Shown here: positions 37,420 to 48,053 of the stretch, piece by piece
How the letters are laid out: the number at the start of each line of letters is the position of its first letter
Position numbering within the stretch: the stretch's first letter is position 1
NCBI GenBank assembly: GCA_902615915.1
Contig: CACMQQ010000006.1
Span: 23,624 to 87,623, forward strand
Reading direction: 5' to 3'
DNA from: an uncultured Fidelibacterota bacterium
GTDB lineage: Bacteria > Fidelibacterota > Marinisomatia > Marinisomatales > TCS55
Length of the DNA stretch: 64,000 nt
Position numbers and translations under genes: made by a program
The notes under the pieces: generated by a model
Database searches by the model: none
Told to the model about the DNA's origin: nothing
The model's input: only the letters and a program-made list of their open reading frames with translations

Positions 37420-38412
37420 CTACAGACAAGGGGGTGAACCACCGCCACGTAGTTCGTCACAACGCACACCGCTCTTATGTGATATGAGGTACCAGCCTCC
37501 ACCATAATTCCGATCTACTTTTGAATTATTAAAAAGTCTTAACTGATGGTATTCATGTGAGCAACTATCATCCAAACATGTTGAGTGGATTTCTACTTCG
37601 ATAAATACTATATCTCCAGAAAATGAGGTGTTTTGGTAGAAGTTTAATGTTTTGCATTTACCCTCGTAGTCTTCTTCCGGATCATAATCATCTCCACATG
37701 TTTTGTAGGTATAGCCTTTGAAGTTTGGATCGACTATATAGCTGCCATCTTTGTAAATATTTTTTTCATACTTTTCCAATGTTGAGGTTGAAAGAGAAAA
37801 AAATCCATTTTCGCTAAACAGAAAAGTGGCTACTAAAACTGGATCACTATCAAAATTCTTAATTGCTTTAGGGCTTAGTTTTTTTGTCAAAATAAGATTA
37901 TTAAGTGAAGCAAGACTTTCACCAAAACCTGATTTTTCATATTTAGATAGTTCTAATTGTCTCCCTTGATATTCCTCAAAGTATGATTCATCGACAATAA
38001 TATCTTCTATCTTTAGAGGTTCGCCTAAAATTCTTCGACTGTCCTTATCATTTTTAAGCAAAACAAGAGGGTTAGCTAGCCTGTTTCCATTAATCAAAAT
38101 CCTATTTCTATCATCGAGAAATTCCAAAATATAAACGCCTCCATCCCAATAACTCCCCTCTGAAGCAATTAAGCTTCGCAATTGGAGAGATTTGTCATTC
38201 TTATCGCCTCTTCCGAAAAGATAAAAAGATGTATTATCATACCTATTATCGTAATAATGCATGTAAGCCCTAACCCCTTTGTTATCGTAATAGATTATAA
38301 TGTCTGCGCCATTCTCACTTATTTTGCCAATGTTTTTCATTGCGCCATAATAGTCTTGAGAAATAAGCAGACTAAAAAAAATTTGACATAAAATAAATGT
38401 TATTTTAATCAC
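37420..38412 (-). CDS. Hypothetical secreted protein
   Basis: 330 aa with signal peptide 'MIKITFILCQIFFSLLISQ' and Cys pairs near the C-terminus; no family recognised. Confidence 0.6.
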   Translation of the reverse strand: MIKITFILCQIFFSLLISQDYYGAMKNIGKISENGADIIIYYDNKGVRAYMHYYDNRYDNTSFYLFGRGDKNDKSLQLRSLIASEGSYWDGGVYILEFLDDRNRILINGNRLANPLVLLKNDKDSRRILGEPLKIEDIIVDESYFEEYQGRQLELSKYEKSGFGESLASLNNLILTKKLSPKAIKNFDSDPVLVATFLFSENGFFSLSTSTLEKYEKNIYKDGSYIVDPNFKGYTYKTCGDDYDPEEDYEGKCKTLNFYQNTSFSGDIVFIEVEIHSTCLDDSCSHEYHQLRLFNNSKVDRNYGGGWYLISHKSGVRCDELRGGGSPPCL

Positions 38413-38468
38413 ATCTAATTCCTTTATTTTTCAGTATTTTAAAATAAATTTTAGAAAAAATTATAAAT

Positions 38469-39092
38469 ATGCTCAGAAAAATAATAGCAATAACCCTAGC
38501 GAATATTTTACTTTTTAGTAATTTAACAGCTTTTACTATTAAAAATGAGACCATAGCGGTCTTTGATTTCATTGGAAATGATATTAATAGCAACACTGCT
38601 CGCACGCTATCTGACCGTTTGAGAATTGAGCTTGTAAAATATAATTTTATTAATGTTTTAGAAAGAAACAGGATTGATGCAATATTAGAAGAGCAAGCTA
38701 TACAGATGAGTGGATGCGTCGATGAGTGTTTGGTTGAGGTCGGAAGATTGCTAGGAGCTACCTCTATAATAACTGGTTCTATCGGCAAAGTCGGAGATTA
38801 TTATACGATTAATGCAAGGAAGATAAACGCTACCACAGGAAAGCTTGAAAACGCCTTTGGGTATGATAGTAAATTAGGTATCGAAAGTTTATTGGTTAAT
38901 GGTATGAATGAAGTAGCCTATCAAATAGTATATGGAGAAAAATTATCTAATACTTTACAAGTCATACCTAAGGAACCAATTGATCCTGTAGAGTTAATGA
39001 TGGGGGGAATATTTTGTATCACAGGGGGGATTATAATCTGGATAATGGTTCTTGTAGTTCAGATAGCTGTGGATGTTTCTGGAGATTTATGA
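38469..39092 (+). CDS. CsgG/LpoB-like periplasmic protein with C-terminal TM segment
   Basis: 'IAVFDFIGNDINSNTARTLSDRLRIELVKYNFINVLERNRIDAILEEQAIQMSGCVDECLVEVGRLLGATSIITGSIGKVGDYYTINARKINATTG'. Confidence 0.7.
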   Translation: MLRKIIAITLANILLFSNLTAFTIKNETIAVFDFIGNDINSNTARTLSDRLRIELVKYNFINVLERNRIDAILEEQAIQMSGCVDECLVEVGRLLGATSIITGSIGKVGDYYTINARKINATTGKLENAFGYDSKLGIESLLVNGMNEVAYQIVYGEKLSNTLQVIPKEPIDPVELMMGGIFCITGGIIIWIMVLVVQIAVDVSGDL

Positions 39093-39188
39093 AATTTAGA
39101 TGAAATAGGTTTTTCATCTTGCTAAGCTCAGGCTTTTACCTGCTCAGAGTGATTAGTTCTAAACGATGAGTGAGGAGTTAATTATAAT

Positions 39189-39593
39189 CTAATTATGGGA
39201 AAAAAATTCTACCTTCTTTTTTATTTTTTCATTTAAACTAGCTTCAACAGGGCAGGCCTTAGCAGCTCTTTCTAATTTCTTTTTTTCTTTATCAGATAAT
39301 TTTGATTTAAAGAACAATTTTATTGTGATGCTTTCAATCATCCTTGGACTGCTACTCATAGTTTTCTCAACTTCAGCAGTAGTTCCATCGATATTTATAT
39401 TATCTCTTTTTGCCACTATGCCCATTATTGTTAACATGCATGAGGCTACTGATGTAGCTACTAGATCACTTGGAGCAAATGCCTCCCCCTTACCATTGTT
39501 GTCAATAGGAGCATCGGTAACTATAACATCACCAGATTGAATATGAACCGCTTCTGTTCTTAAGTCACCTTGGTAGGTTACTCTTGAGATCAT
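39189..39593 (-). CDS. OsmC family protein
   Basis: 'GKGEAFAPSDLVATSVASCMLTIMGIVAKRDNINIDGTTAEVEKTMSSSPRMIESITIKLFF...AAKACPVEASL'. Confidence 0.88.
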   Translation of the reverse strand: MISRVTYQGDLRTEAVHIQSGDVIVTDAPIDNNGKGEAFAPSDLVATSVASCMLTIMGIVAKRDNINIDGTTAEVEKTMSSSPRMIESITIKLFFKSKLSDKEKKKLERAAKACPVEASLNEKIKKKVEFFSHN

Positions 39594-39601
39594 TTATTTG
39601 A

Positions 39602-40018
39602 CTATTCTATGCTTAGGAGATCTATCTCAAAAATTAGAGTGGAGTTTGCTGGTATAGCTCCCATATTTCTATTTCCATATCCCATGCTAGGAGGAATAGT
39701 TAATTTTCGTTTTCCACCAATTTTCATCCCAATAAGTCCATCATCCCATCCCTTGATCACTTGACCAGCTCCAACGGTAAACCTAAATGGAGACCTTCCC
39801 GGATTCAATGACGAATCAAAAACATTGCCATTGGTTAGTTTTCCCGTATAGTTGACATTTACAATATCATATTGTTTTACCTCAGCTCCTTCGCCAACAA
39901 CAAGATCTTCTATAACTAATTCTCCTGACATATTATTATTTTCCTTACTACATCCTACAAATAAAACCATTAAAGCTATTGCAGGTATTTTCCAGTTTAG
40001 TTGCACGATTAACTCCAA
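39602..40018 (-). CDS. FKBP-type peptidyl-prolyl cis-trans isomerase lipoprotein
   Basis: 'LFVGCSKE' lipobox; 'VNVNYTGKLTNGNVFDSSLNPGRSPFRFTVGAGQVIKGWDDGLIGMKIGGKRKLTIPPSMGYG'. Confidence 0.94.
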   Translation of the reverse strand: MELIVQLNWKIPAIALMVLFVGCSKENNNMSGELVIEDLVVGEGAEVKQYDIVNVNYTGKLTNGNVFDSSLNPGRSPFRFTVGAGQVIKGWDDGLIGMKIGGKRKLTIPPSMGYGNRNMGAIPANSTLIFEIDLLSIE

Positions 40019-40184
40019 AATTTGTGTGTAAAGTTTACATCAAAAGATGTTTTGAATTAGCATTAATTTACAGCAATAATTCATGGAAACAATTTTCATC
40101 AGCCTCGCGTTACATATTTACATCGCTTAATTCGAGGTTGAGCACTAATTTTTTAATAAAAAGAGATTATACTAGTAACGCGAA

Positions 40185-43100
40185 ATGAAAACCAAAGTAA
40201 TATTTTCAATTTTTTTCATTATGACAGCTCATTTTGCGTTTGCTGAGGAGAGACTACGACTTGAAAAAGCCGATCTTCTTGAGAATGTTACTGTCAATGG
40301 GGTTTCCATGCAATACCTTAAAGGAAACGTTATTTTTCGAAAAGGAGAAATGGTATTAAAATGCGATTGGGCTCGTTTTAATAGAAAAACTGAACAAAGC
40401 TTTTTATATGGAAATGTTTCCACTCAAAAAGATGTTCAAAGAATGACCTGTGATTCGCTTTTTGTCGACTCTCCAAAAGACCTTATGATTGCTTACAGCA
40501 ATGTTGATTTTGTTGATACGACTTACAGCTTAAATTCAGATATGCTTCACTATTTTTCAGAATTGGATAGTGGTTCAGCAACTGGAAATGCAATACTTAT
40601 CCAAGACAAACAAACCATAAAAGGAGATGCAATAGAATACAAGGAGAATGAGCTAAATGGTGGTGTGTCATATATTTCTAGAGGCAATGTAGAGATCATT
40701 GAAGATGAAAGATTGGCGATTTGCGGTGAAGCTATATATAATAGAGAAGGCGGAAAGACTGTTTTGCGTATAAATCCTTTAATAAACGACGGTGATCAAA
40801 AAATCTCTGGAAGTGAAATCTTTCTCCAATATGAAGAGGAAGAATTAAAGGAAATTTACATTCCTGAAAAGGCGCAAGCACAAACTATTTCTAGCGGCAT
40901 AAGAGAAACAATCAATGTAATAGATGGTGACTCTACAACGAGCCAAGAACCGTTGAGTTTTTCAGATGATATGACAGGATCTATATTGAGGGGATTTTTT
41001 AAAGATGGCGAACTAGATTCCGTTAGGCTTGAAGGAATGGCAACTACGCTGTATCACATTTTTGAAGACTCTATCTATCAAGGTAACAACAGAGCATCAG
41101 GTGATACCATTGTCCTCAAGTTTGGAGAAGATGATTTAGAATCGATATTTATTAGTGGTGGTTCTGAAGGAACCTACACGCCCGATAGTTTAGGCTCTGA
41201 CATTGATGGAAAAGTAGTTTATCAATCCGATAAAATTAAATACAATATGCAAAATGAATCAACAGACCTTCTCGGTGAAGCAAATATCGATTATACAGAT
41301 ATGAATCTTAAAGCTGGTTTTATTAATGTAGCGTGGAGAAGCAATATATTAAAAGCATTACCTTCATCAGATAAAGATTCAACTATAACACCATTCAGAC
41401 CTACCATGATAGAAGAAGGAAATGAGCCGATGGTTGGAGATACAATGATTTATAATCTCGACTCGCAAAATGGTAAAGTTATAAGAGGCAAAACTAAAGC
41501 CGATGATGGATACTATCACGGTAAAGAAATCCGAAATCAAAATATGGATATTTTCTATATTGATGATGCCATATATACAACCTGCGAATTAGAAGAGCCT
41601 CATTTTCATTTTGATATGAATAGGATGAAGATGATCAACAACGACAAAGTTGTCGCACGACCTATCGTTCTTTACATTGCTGACATTCCTATTTTTGGTC
41701 TACCCTTTGGCGTCTTCCCTCATCAAAAAGGACGAAGACATTCAGGTTGGATCATGCCTTCCTATGGAACTGACAATCGATGGGGTGGGTATATCAATGG
41801 TTTAGGTTATTATTGGGCCATTAATGATTATTTCGATACGAAACTAACCGCAAGTTTTTATGATAGAGATGGAATCACACTCAGATCGCAGAACAACTAC
41901 TCTAAAAGATATGCTTACAATGGTAGTTTTGATCTCGAAACTAAACAAAGGTTCTCAAGCTCAACTCCAGCAGCTGACAGAGATATTTTTAATCTAGGCA
42001 GCAACAAACAAAGTGATTATGTATTAAGATGGAATCACAGGCAAAAGCTTAGAAACAACCAGAGCGCATCAGTTAATGCAAGTTATTATTCTAGTGGAGA
42101 CTACAATAGACGAACTGGCCTTGAACAACAAAAACGATTAAATCAACAGGCAGTCTCAAATGCAACCTATTCAAAAAGGTGGCCTAAATCTCGAAATAGC
42201 CTAAGTGTAAATTTATCATCGAGAAGAGATTTAATGGCTAAAGAAAAAGTCGATCCCAATTCTGTATTCTACATCAACCCTTCACGATCAGATCAACAAA
42301 TAAATATTGCAAACAATACATTTCCACAGCTAGCATTTTCTCATTCTCAAAGGGCATTATTTCCAACCAAATCCAAAAATAAAAAATGGTACAATAATAT
42401 AAACTATAATTACTCGTCTAGATTTACCAATAACATGAAACAATATTATGAATCTGAAACCTATGCAATAGATGATTCTACAAACAGTTACAGATGGAAA
42501 AATAATTCCGATGGAACTTTACTGACTGAAACATTCTCTGATTATATTTTTAGTCATAGTTCTGGCATGAATATGTCAGCAAAGGTATTTAAATATTTCA
42601 ATATATCCCCCAGCCTTTCCCTTAAATCAGATTGGTTGAATCGTTCATTTGAAGGTCAAGCAGATTCATCTGGAACTATACTAAAGAACGAGGTCAAGGG
42701 ATTTGCCACCAGAACTACAGGATCATTCAACATCAGTATGAATACACAAATATATGGTTTGCTTCCAACTAAAATTGGCAAAACTGAAGCAATTCGTCAT
42801 GTCATATCACCCAGCATAGGATACTCATATCGCCCTGATTTCTCAAAAGATGTTTTTGGCTTCGATCCTGGGTATTATCAAACAATACAACAAGACAATG
42901 GCGAAATAGCATATTTTGATAGATTCTCCGGCACACTTGCTGGTGGGACTCCTAGAGGAGAAAGCCAAACCCTCAACCTTTCTGTAAATAATATTTTTCA
43001 AGCAAAAGTAGTTGATGATGATATTGAAAAAAAGATTGACCTATTCTCATGGAGGTTTAATACTGGAAAAAACTTTGTATTGGAACAATTTCAATGGAGC

Positions 43101-43769
43101 AACATCAATTCCTCAGTCAGAGCAAATGTTAGTAAAAAATTAAATTTAGATTTTTCTATGACACATGATTGGTATGATTTTGATAAAGATAAAAATATCC
43201 GAATTAACAAATTTAAATCGGTCAACGGATTGCCAGCTCCAAGATTAATTAATGCTCGATTTTCAACAGGATTTAGATTTTCCGGCAAAAGGAATAACCC
43301 TATCCTAAACCAAGAAGAGACTTTAATTACAGAAGATACAACCGCTTACGAAGAAAGGGTCGATGGTGCAAACTTGGCAAGATCATTGAATGAAAAAGAC
43401 CAAAAAGGAAATATTAATGCAGGCAACCTATGGACTAGCTCTGCAAGTTTTAGTTTTTCCTATAATAATGCGAACCCTAACAATCCTCAAAAGACTTTTT
43501 GGATGTCAACCAATTCGACAATTCAAGCAACTAAATTTTGGCGCATCCAATACAATGCTAGATTTGATTTAATAAACCAAAACTTGGTAAGCCATACTTT
43601 TTCTATTTACAGAGATCTGCATTGCTGGGAAATGAGTATTAATTGGACACCAAATGGGTATGCATCAGGTTTGTATTTAAGAATAAATGTCAAATCACCA
43701 AGCCTCAAGGACCTTAAGTTTGAACAAAGGGGCGGTACATTTAGCAGACCATCACTATTTGACCGTTAA
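40185..43769 (+). CDS. lptD: LPS-assembly protein LptD (OstA-like N-terminus, beta-barrel C-terminus)
   Basis: 1194 aa; repeated OstA-like jelly-roll motifs; 'VARPIVLYIADIPIFGLPFGVFPHQKGRRHSGWIMPSYG', long barrel region. Confidence 0.88.
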   Translation: MKTKVIFSIFFIMTAHFAFAEERLRLEKADLLENVTVNGVSMQYLKGNVIFRKGEMVLKCDWARFNRKTEQSFLYGNVSTQKDVQRMTCDSLFVDSPKDLMIAYSNVDFVDTTYSLNSDMLHYFSELDSGSATGNAILIQDKQTIKGDAIEYKENELNGGVSYISRGNVEIIEDERLAICGEAIYNREGGKTVLRINPLINDGDQKISGSEIFLQYEEEELKEIYIPEKAQAQTISSGIRETINVIDGDSTTSQEPLSFSDDMTGSILRGFFKDGELDSVRLEGMATTLYHIFEDSIYQGNNRASGDTIVLKFGEDDLESIFISGGSEGTYTPDSLGSDIDGKVVYQSDKIKYNMQNESTDLLGEANIDYTDMNLKAGFINVAWRSNILKALPSSDKDSTITPFRPTMIEEGNEPMVGDTMIYNLDSQNGKVIRGKTKADDGYYHGKEIRNQNMDIFYIDDAIYTTCELEEPHFHFDMNRMKMINNDKVVARPIVLYIADIPIFGLPFGVFPHQKGRRHSGWIMPSYGTDNRWGGYINGLGYYWAINDYFDTKLTASFYDRDGITLRSQNNYSKRYAYNGSFDLETKQRFSSSTPAADRDIFNLGSNKQSDYVLRWNHRQKLRNNQSASVNASYYSSGDYNRRTGLEQQKRLNQQAVSNATYSKRWPKSRNSLSVNLSSRRDLMAKEKVDPNSVFYINPSRSDQQINIANNTFPQLAFSHSQRALFPTKSKNKKWYNNINYNYSSRFTNNMKQYYESETYAIDDSTNSYRWKNNSDGTLLTETFSDYIFSHSSGMNMSAKVFKYFNISPSLSLKSDWLNRSFEGQADSSGTILKNEVKGFATRTTGSFNISMNTQIYGLLPTKIGKTEAIRHVISPSIGYSYRPDFSKDVFGFDPGYYQTIQQDNGEIAYFDRFSGTLAGGTPRGESQTLNLSVNNIFQAKVVDDDIEKKIDLFSWRFNTGKNFVLEQFQWSNINSSVRANVSKKLNLDFSMTHDWYDFDKDKNIRINKFKSVNGLPAPRLINARFSTGFRFSGKRNNPILNQEETLITEDTTAYEERVDGANLARSLNEKDQKGNINAGNLWTSSASFSFSYNNANPNNPQKTFWMSTNSTIQATKFWRIQYNARFDLINQNLVSHTFSIYRDLHCWEMSINWTPNGYASGLYLRINVKSPSLKDLKFEQRGGTFSRPSLFDR

Positions 43770-43798
43770 TTAAAATTGTATAAAATCAAGTACTTACA

Positions 43799-45052
43799 AT
43801 GAAGACCAAATCAATACAATCAATCAAAGGAACACAGGATATCCTTCCAAGTGAAGTCCATTTTTGGCAAGAAATGGAACGTAAGATATTTGAAGAAATG
43901 GCGCTTTTTGGGTTTAGTGAAATCCGCACCCCCGCTTTTGAAAATACTGACCTTTTTTCAAGAAGCGTTGGAGAACAAACAGATATTGTATCTAAAGAAA
44001 TGTATACCTTCGAAGATCGCAGTGGAGGCAGTCTAACATTAAAACCTGAAGCAACCGCATCAGTTGTTCGCGCTTTTATCCAGCATAATCTTGATAAAAT
44101 CAATACTCTCACTAGGCTTTTTTATATTGATGCATTATTTAGAAGAGAAAGACCGCAAAAAGGGCGCTATAGACAATTTCACCAATTTGGTGCAGAGCTA
44201 TTTGGCTCAGAACATCCAGAGGCTGATGTAGAGATTGTCTCGCTTGCATCATCAATCTTCAAATCAATTGGAATAAATGAAATTACTTTAAAGATAAACA
44301 CCATTGGTTCAAAGAGCGCAAGAGACAATTACAAAATTGAATTGAAAAGATTTCTTAAACCCCATTTTAATAAACTTAGTGAAGCAAGCAGAGAAAGATT
44401 TGAAAAGAATCCTTTAAGAATACTTGACACCAAGAACTCGCAAGAGCAAGAAATCCTATCAAATGCACCTCAAATATTTGAATATTTATCAGAATATGAT
44501 AAAGCTCATTTTTCTGATGTTGAAATGCATCTTAAAGATTTAAATATCAACTTTGAATTTGATCCTTACCTTGTAAGAGGTCTTGATTATTATAATAGAA
44601 CTATATTTGAATTCATCTCAAACGATATTGGTTCTCAAAATGCAATTTGCGGGGGAGGAAGATATGACTCTTTGGTAAGTCAATTAGGAGGTAACGATAC
44701 GCCTAGTATTGGTTTTGCAGCAGGGATGGAAAGGATTTTACTGGCTATTTCAAAGAAGGAAAGGGCAAAAAGTATAGATTGCTATATAGTTTGCATGGGG
44801 AACAAAGCACAAGATTGGGTATTAAAATGTGCAAATAAATTACGCTCTACGAGATTCTCAGTGTGTTTTGACTTGCTTAAACGTTCACTTAAATCTCAAA
44901 TGAAAGAAGCGAATAGATTGAATGCAAAGCACGCTATCATAATTGGAGATAGTGAAATAAAAGATAATAAATTTCAAGTAAAAAATTTAGACACTGGTAA
45001 ACAGCAAGAAGTTGCATTCGAACATTTAACTAAGTATTTTAAAAATTTATGA
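43799..45052 (+). CDS. hisS: Histidyl-tRNA synthetase
   Basis: 'IKGTQDILPSEVHFW', 'ALFRRERPQKGRYRQFHQFGAELFG', 'LVRGLDYYNRTIFEF', 'CGGGRYDSLVSQLGG', 'GFAAGMERILLAI'. Confidence 0.97.
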   Translation: MKTKSIQSIKGTQDILPSEVHFWQEMERKIFEEMALFGFSEIRTPAFENTDLFSRSVGEQTDIVSKEMYTFEDRSGGSLTLKPEATASVVRAFIQHNLDKINTLTRLFYIDALFRRERPQKGRYRQFHQFGAELFGSEHPEADVEIVSLASSIFKSIGINEITLKINTIGSKSARDNYKIELKRFLKPHFNKLSEASRERFEKNPLRILDTKNSQEQEILSNAPQIFEYLSEYDKAHFSDVEMHLKDLNINFEFDPYLVRGLDYYNRTIFEFISNDIGSQNAICGGGRYDSLVSQLGGNDTPSIGFAAGMERILLAISKKERAKSIDCYIVCMGNKAQDWVLKCANKLRSTRFSVCFDLLKRSLKSQMKEANRLNAKHAIIIGDSEIKDNKFQVKNLDTGKQQEVAFEHLTKYFKNL

Positions 45053-45097
45053 TTAATAAGCACTTAACTTTATAAAAAAACACAATAATTTTTAATC

Positions 45098-47620
45098 ATG
45101 GTAAACATTAATTCAAAACCTCTTTTAATTGTAGAATCTCCATCAAAGGCAAAAACGATATCAAAATACCTTGGTGGAGAATATAATGTGATAGCTAGTG
45201 TTGGTCATATCAAGGATTTACCTAGAAAAGAGATCGGAATCGATATTGAAAATGATTTTTCTATGGTTGAAGATGTTTTAGAGGACAAAAAAGAGTTTGT
45301 CAAAGAATTGAGATCTATGGCCAAAGGCACAAACAAGGTTGTTATCGCCACTGACCCTGATAGAGAAGGAGAAGCTATCGCCGCTCATATTGCAAGCGAA
45401 GTAGATAATGAAAAAATAAGTAGAGTACAATTTACAGAGATTACAAAAGAAGGAGTTGATGAGGGCATGAACAATCCCCGTCAAATTGATAAGGATCTTG
45501 TTGAAGCTCAAACTGCCAGAAGAATCATAGACAGACTAATAGGCTATAAAATATCCCCAGTTCTTTGGAGTACTTTAAAAAAGAATATGAAATTTGTGAG
45601 TGTGAACTTGTCAGCTGGAAGAGTGCAATCAGCAGCACTTAAAATAATGATAGAAAGAGAAAGATTGCGCCAAGCATTCAATTCCGCAACATATTATGAC
45701 ATAATTGCTTCATTTAAAAGCGGTAACACCGAATTTAATGCTTTATTGAGTAAAATTGATAATAAACGAATAGCAGTTGGAAAAGATTTTGATCCAAATA
45801 CTGGTAAATTGAATAACAAAGATGTAATCCTCTTGACAGAGTCGCAAGCTAGTACGCTAATTAAAGAACTTGATAATGGCAATTGGACTGTAACAAATGT
45901 TGAAGAAAAGATTGTTAACTCCAACCCAAAACCTCCATTCACTACTTCTACCTTACAGCAGGAGGCAGCAAGAAAATTAAGATCATCAGCTAAAAAGACA
46001 ATGCGCGATGCACAACAATTATATGAAAAGGGTTTTATTACTTATATGAGGACTGATTCTACATCCCTTTCTGAAGAAGGGATAAATGGTGCAAGAAATT
46101 TAATTTTAAAAAAATATGGGGATGAGTATCTACCTTCAACTTCAAAAAGATACAGCACCAAAGTAAAGAATGCACAAGAAGCGCACGAAGCGATCAGACC
46201 TGCTGGAATTAACTTCGCTACTAGAGAAAAAGTTCAACAATCTCTTGATAATGATACTGCCAGGCTTTACGATCTGATTTTAAAGAGAACACTCGCTTCC
46301 CAGATGAAATCTGCAAAAATCAAACGCGTTTCAGTATCGATTGAAAATGGCAAAACACTTTTCAAAGCGAATGGAAAAGTCATTTTATTCCCTGGATATA
46401 TGGCAGCTTACGTAGAAAGCTCTGATAAAAGAAATCCATCCCATGATGACCAAGAAACTATTTTGCCACCGCTTAAGCAGGGCGAACTATTGAATTGTAA
46501 GAGACTCTTGCCCAATGAACACCAAACTAAGCCACCCGCACGATTTACCGAAGCATCTTTGGTTAAGGAGTTAGAATCTAAAGGAATTGGAAGGCCGTCT
46601 ACTTGGGCTAATACGATCGATACAATTGTTCGAAGAACCTATGTTTTGCGAAATCAAGGCAAACTTACCCCCACTTTTCTTGGAATGGCTGTAACTCAAT
46701 TACTGGAAAACCATTTCAATAGCTTAGTTGATAGCAAATTTACAGCTGAAATGGAAAATAGGCTCGACGCTATTTCTCGCGGAGAGCTCGATTCCATACC
46801 TTTCATGAAAGATTTCTACTTTGGCAATAAAGACAATATTGGTTTAGAAAAAATGCTAGATGAGCAAATTGATATTGGAAAAGCTTGTTCGGTCCAACTG
46901 ACCATCGATGAAGAGCCTATCGAAATTCGAGTGGGTATGTATGGTCCTTTTGTCAGAAAAGGTGAAGTCCGAAAATCAGTACCAGAGAATGTATTTCTTG
47001 GAGATCTGAACGTTGACAAAGCATTAGATATATTGAACCAAGAAATAAATGAAGAAAAAGAACTAGGCACTGATAAGGAAACTGGAGAAGTTGTTTTTTT
47101 GAAAAATGGACCTTATGGACCCTACGTTCAATTAGGTGAATCAACAAAAAGAAAGGCTATCCCTAAAGGAACTAATTCTGAAGAGATAAATTTAGATTTT
47201 GGACTTAGATTGTTAGCACTTCCTCGAATATTAGGAAAACACCCAGAAACTGGGCAAGATGTAAAAGCTGACTATGGAAGATTTGGTCCTTATGTTTCAG
47301 CAGGTAAAGGAAAAAATGGTAGAATTCCGCACAATATGAGCCCTCTCACCATTGAGCTTGACCAGGCATTAGAACTCATAGGTAAAAAAACTTCTGGCCC
47401 TCAAGATATTCGAATAGTTGGTGATCATCCGAAAACTGGCGAGTCTCTTGTTTTAAAAGAAGGTAGATATGGTCCCTATATATCTGATGGTAAAGTAAAC
47501 GCTTCCCTTCCAAAGGACAGTAGCGTTGAATCTTTATCTTTAAAAGAAGCTGTGCAGATCATTGATAAGAAAAGAGCTGCTCCAAAGAAAAAGAAAAAAA
47601 GAAAAGCTAAAAAGAAATGA
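45098..47620 (+). CDS. topA: DNA topoisomerase I
   Basis: 'LLIVESPSKAKTISKYLGGEYNVIASVGHIKDLP', 'ATDPDREGEAIAAHI', 'GFITYMRTDSTSLSEEGI', C-terminal 'GPYGPYVQLG' repeats and Lys-rich tail. Confidence 0.97.
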   Translation: MVNINSKPLLIVESPSKAKTISKYLGGEYNVIASVGHIKDLPRKEIGIDIENDFSMVEDVLEDKKEFVKELRSMAKGTNKVVIATDPDREGEAIAAHIASEVDNEKISRVQFTEITKEGVDEGMNNPRQIDKDLVEAQTARRIIDRLIGYKISPVLWSTLKKNMKFVSVNLSAGRVQSAALKIMIERERLRQAFNSATYYDIIASFKSGNTEFNALLSKIDNKRIAVGKDFDPNTGKLNNKDVILLTESQASTLIKELDNGNWTVTNVEEKIVNSNPKPPFTTSTLQQEAARKLRSSAKKTMRDAQQLYEKGFITYMRTDSTSLSEEGINGARNLILKKYGDEYLPSTSKRYSTKVKNAQEAHEAIRPAGINFATREKVQQSLDNDTARLYDLILKRTLASQMKSAKIKRVSVSIENGKTLFKANGKVILFPGYMAAYVESSDKRNPSHDDQETILPPLKQGELLNCKRLLPNEHQTKPPARFTEASLVKELESKGIGRPSTWANTIDTIVRRTYVLRNQGKLTPTFLGMAVTQLLENHFNSLVDSKFTAEMENRLDAISRGELDSIPFMKDFYFGNKDNIGLEKMLDEQIDIGKACSVQLTIDEEPIEIRVGMYGPFVRKGEVRKSVPENVFLGDLNVDKALDILNQEINEEKELGTDKETGEVVFLKNGPYGPYVQLGESTKRKAIPKGTNSEEINLDFGLRLLALPRILGKHPETGQDVKADYGRFGPYVSAGKGKNGRIPHNMSPLTIELDQALELIGKKTSGPQDIRIVGDHPKTGESLVLKEGRYGPYISDGKVNASLPKDSSVESLSLKEAVQIIDKKRAAPKKKKKRKAKKK

Positions 47621-48048
47621 AATTGCTACTTACACTTTTTTTAACATTTGCGATCGATATTTTTGGCGAGAGCGACAATAATGAACTCATAATTGACGTA
47701 GAAAAAAGTCTCATGGCGGTATGCTGTTACAGCGGAACAGTGTATGATCATGGAAATAAAGAAATGGAAGAGCAGATAGTCCGTTTCGTGAATCAGGGAA
47801 AATCGAAAGAAGAGATTTTGAACTTCTACACAGACAGATATGGAGAAAAGGTTCTCGCCCTACCAAAAACTGAAGGTTTTAATTTATTTGCATGGATTGC
47901 GCCAATGATGATAGCTGTTTTAGGATTCACTATAATAACCGTATATATAAACTCTAAAAATGATGTTGAAGAAAATTTAGAATTTTCAAAAGACAATTCT
48001 ATCGATTACAGCGATCAAATAGAATCTGATCTGAAAAATCTAGATTGA
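47617..48048 (+). CDS. CcmH-like cytochrome c biogenesis protein (CCYSGTV motif)
   Basis: 'EKSLMAVCCYSGTVYDHGNKEMEEQIVRFVNQGKSKEEILNFYTDRYGEKVLALPKTEGFNLFAWIAPMMIAVLGF'. Confidence 0.78.
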   Translation: MKLLLTLFLTFAIDIFGESDNNELIIDVEKSLMAVCCYSGTVYDHGNKEMEEQIVRFVNQGKSKEEILNFYTDRYGEKVLALPKTEGFNLFAWIAPMMIAVLGFTIITVYINSKNDVEENLEFSKDNSIDYSDQIESDLKNLD

Positions 48049-48053
48049 CTAAT

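Noticed and set aside
39093-39188. Possible bidirectional terminator/ncRNA hairpins between convergent csgG-like and osmC-like genes
   Set aside because: Short imperfect stems (GATGAA...TTCATC, CAGG...CCTG) without convincing T-tracts; too weak to call.
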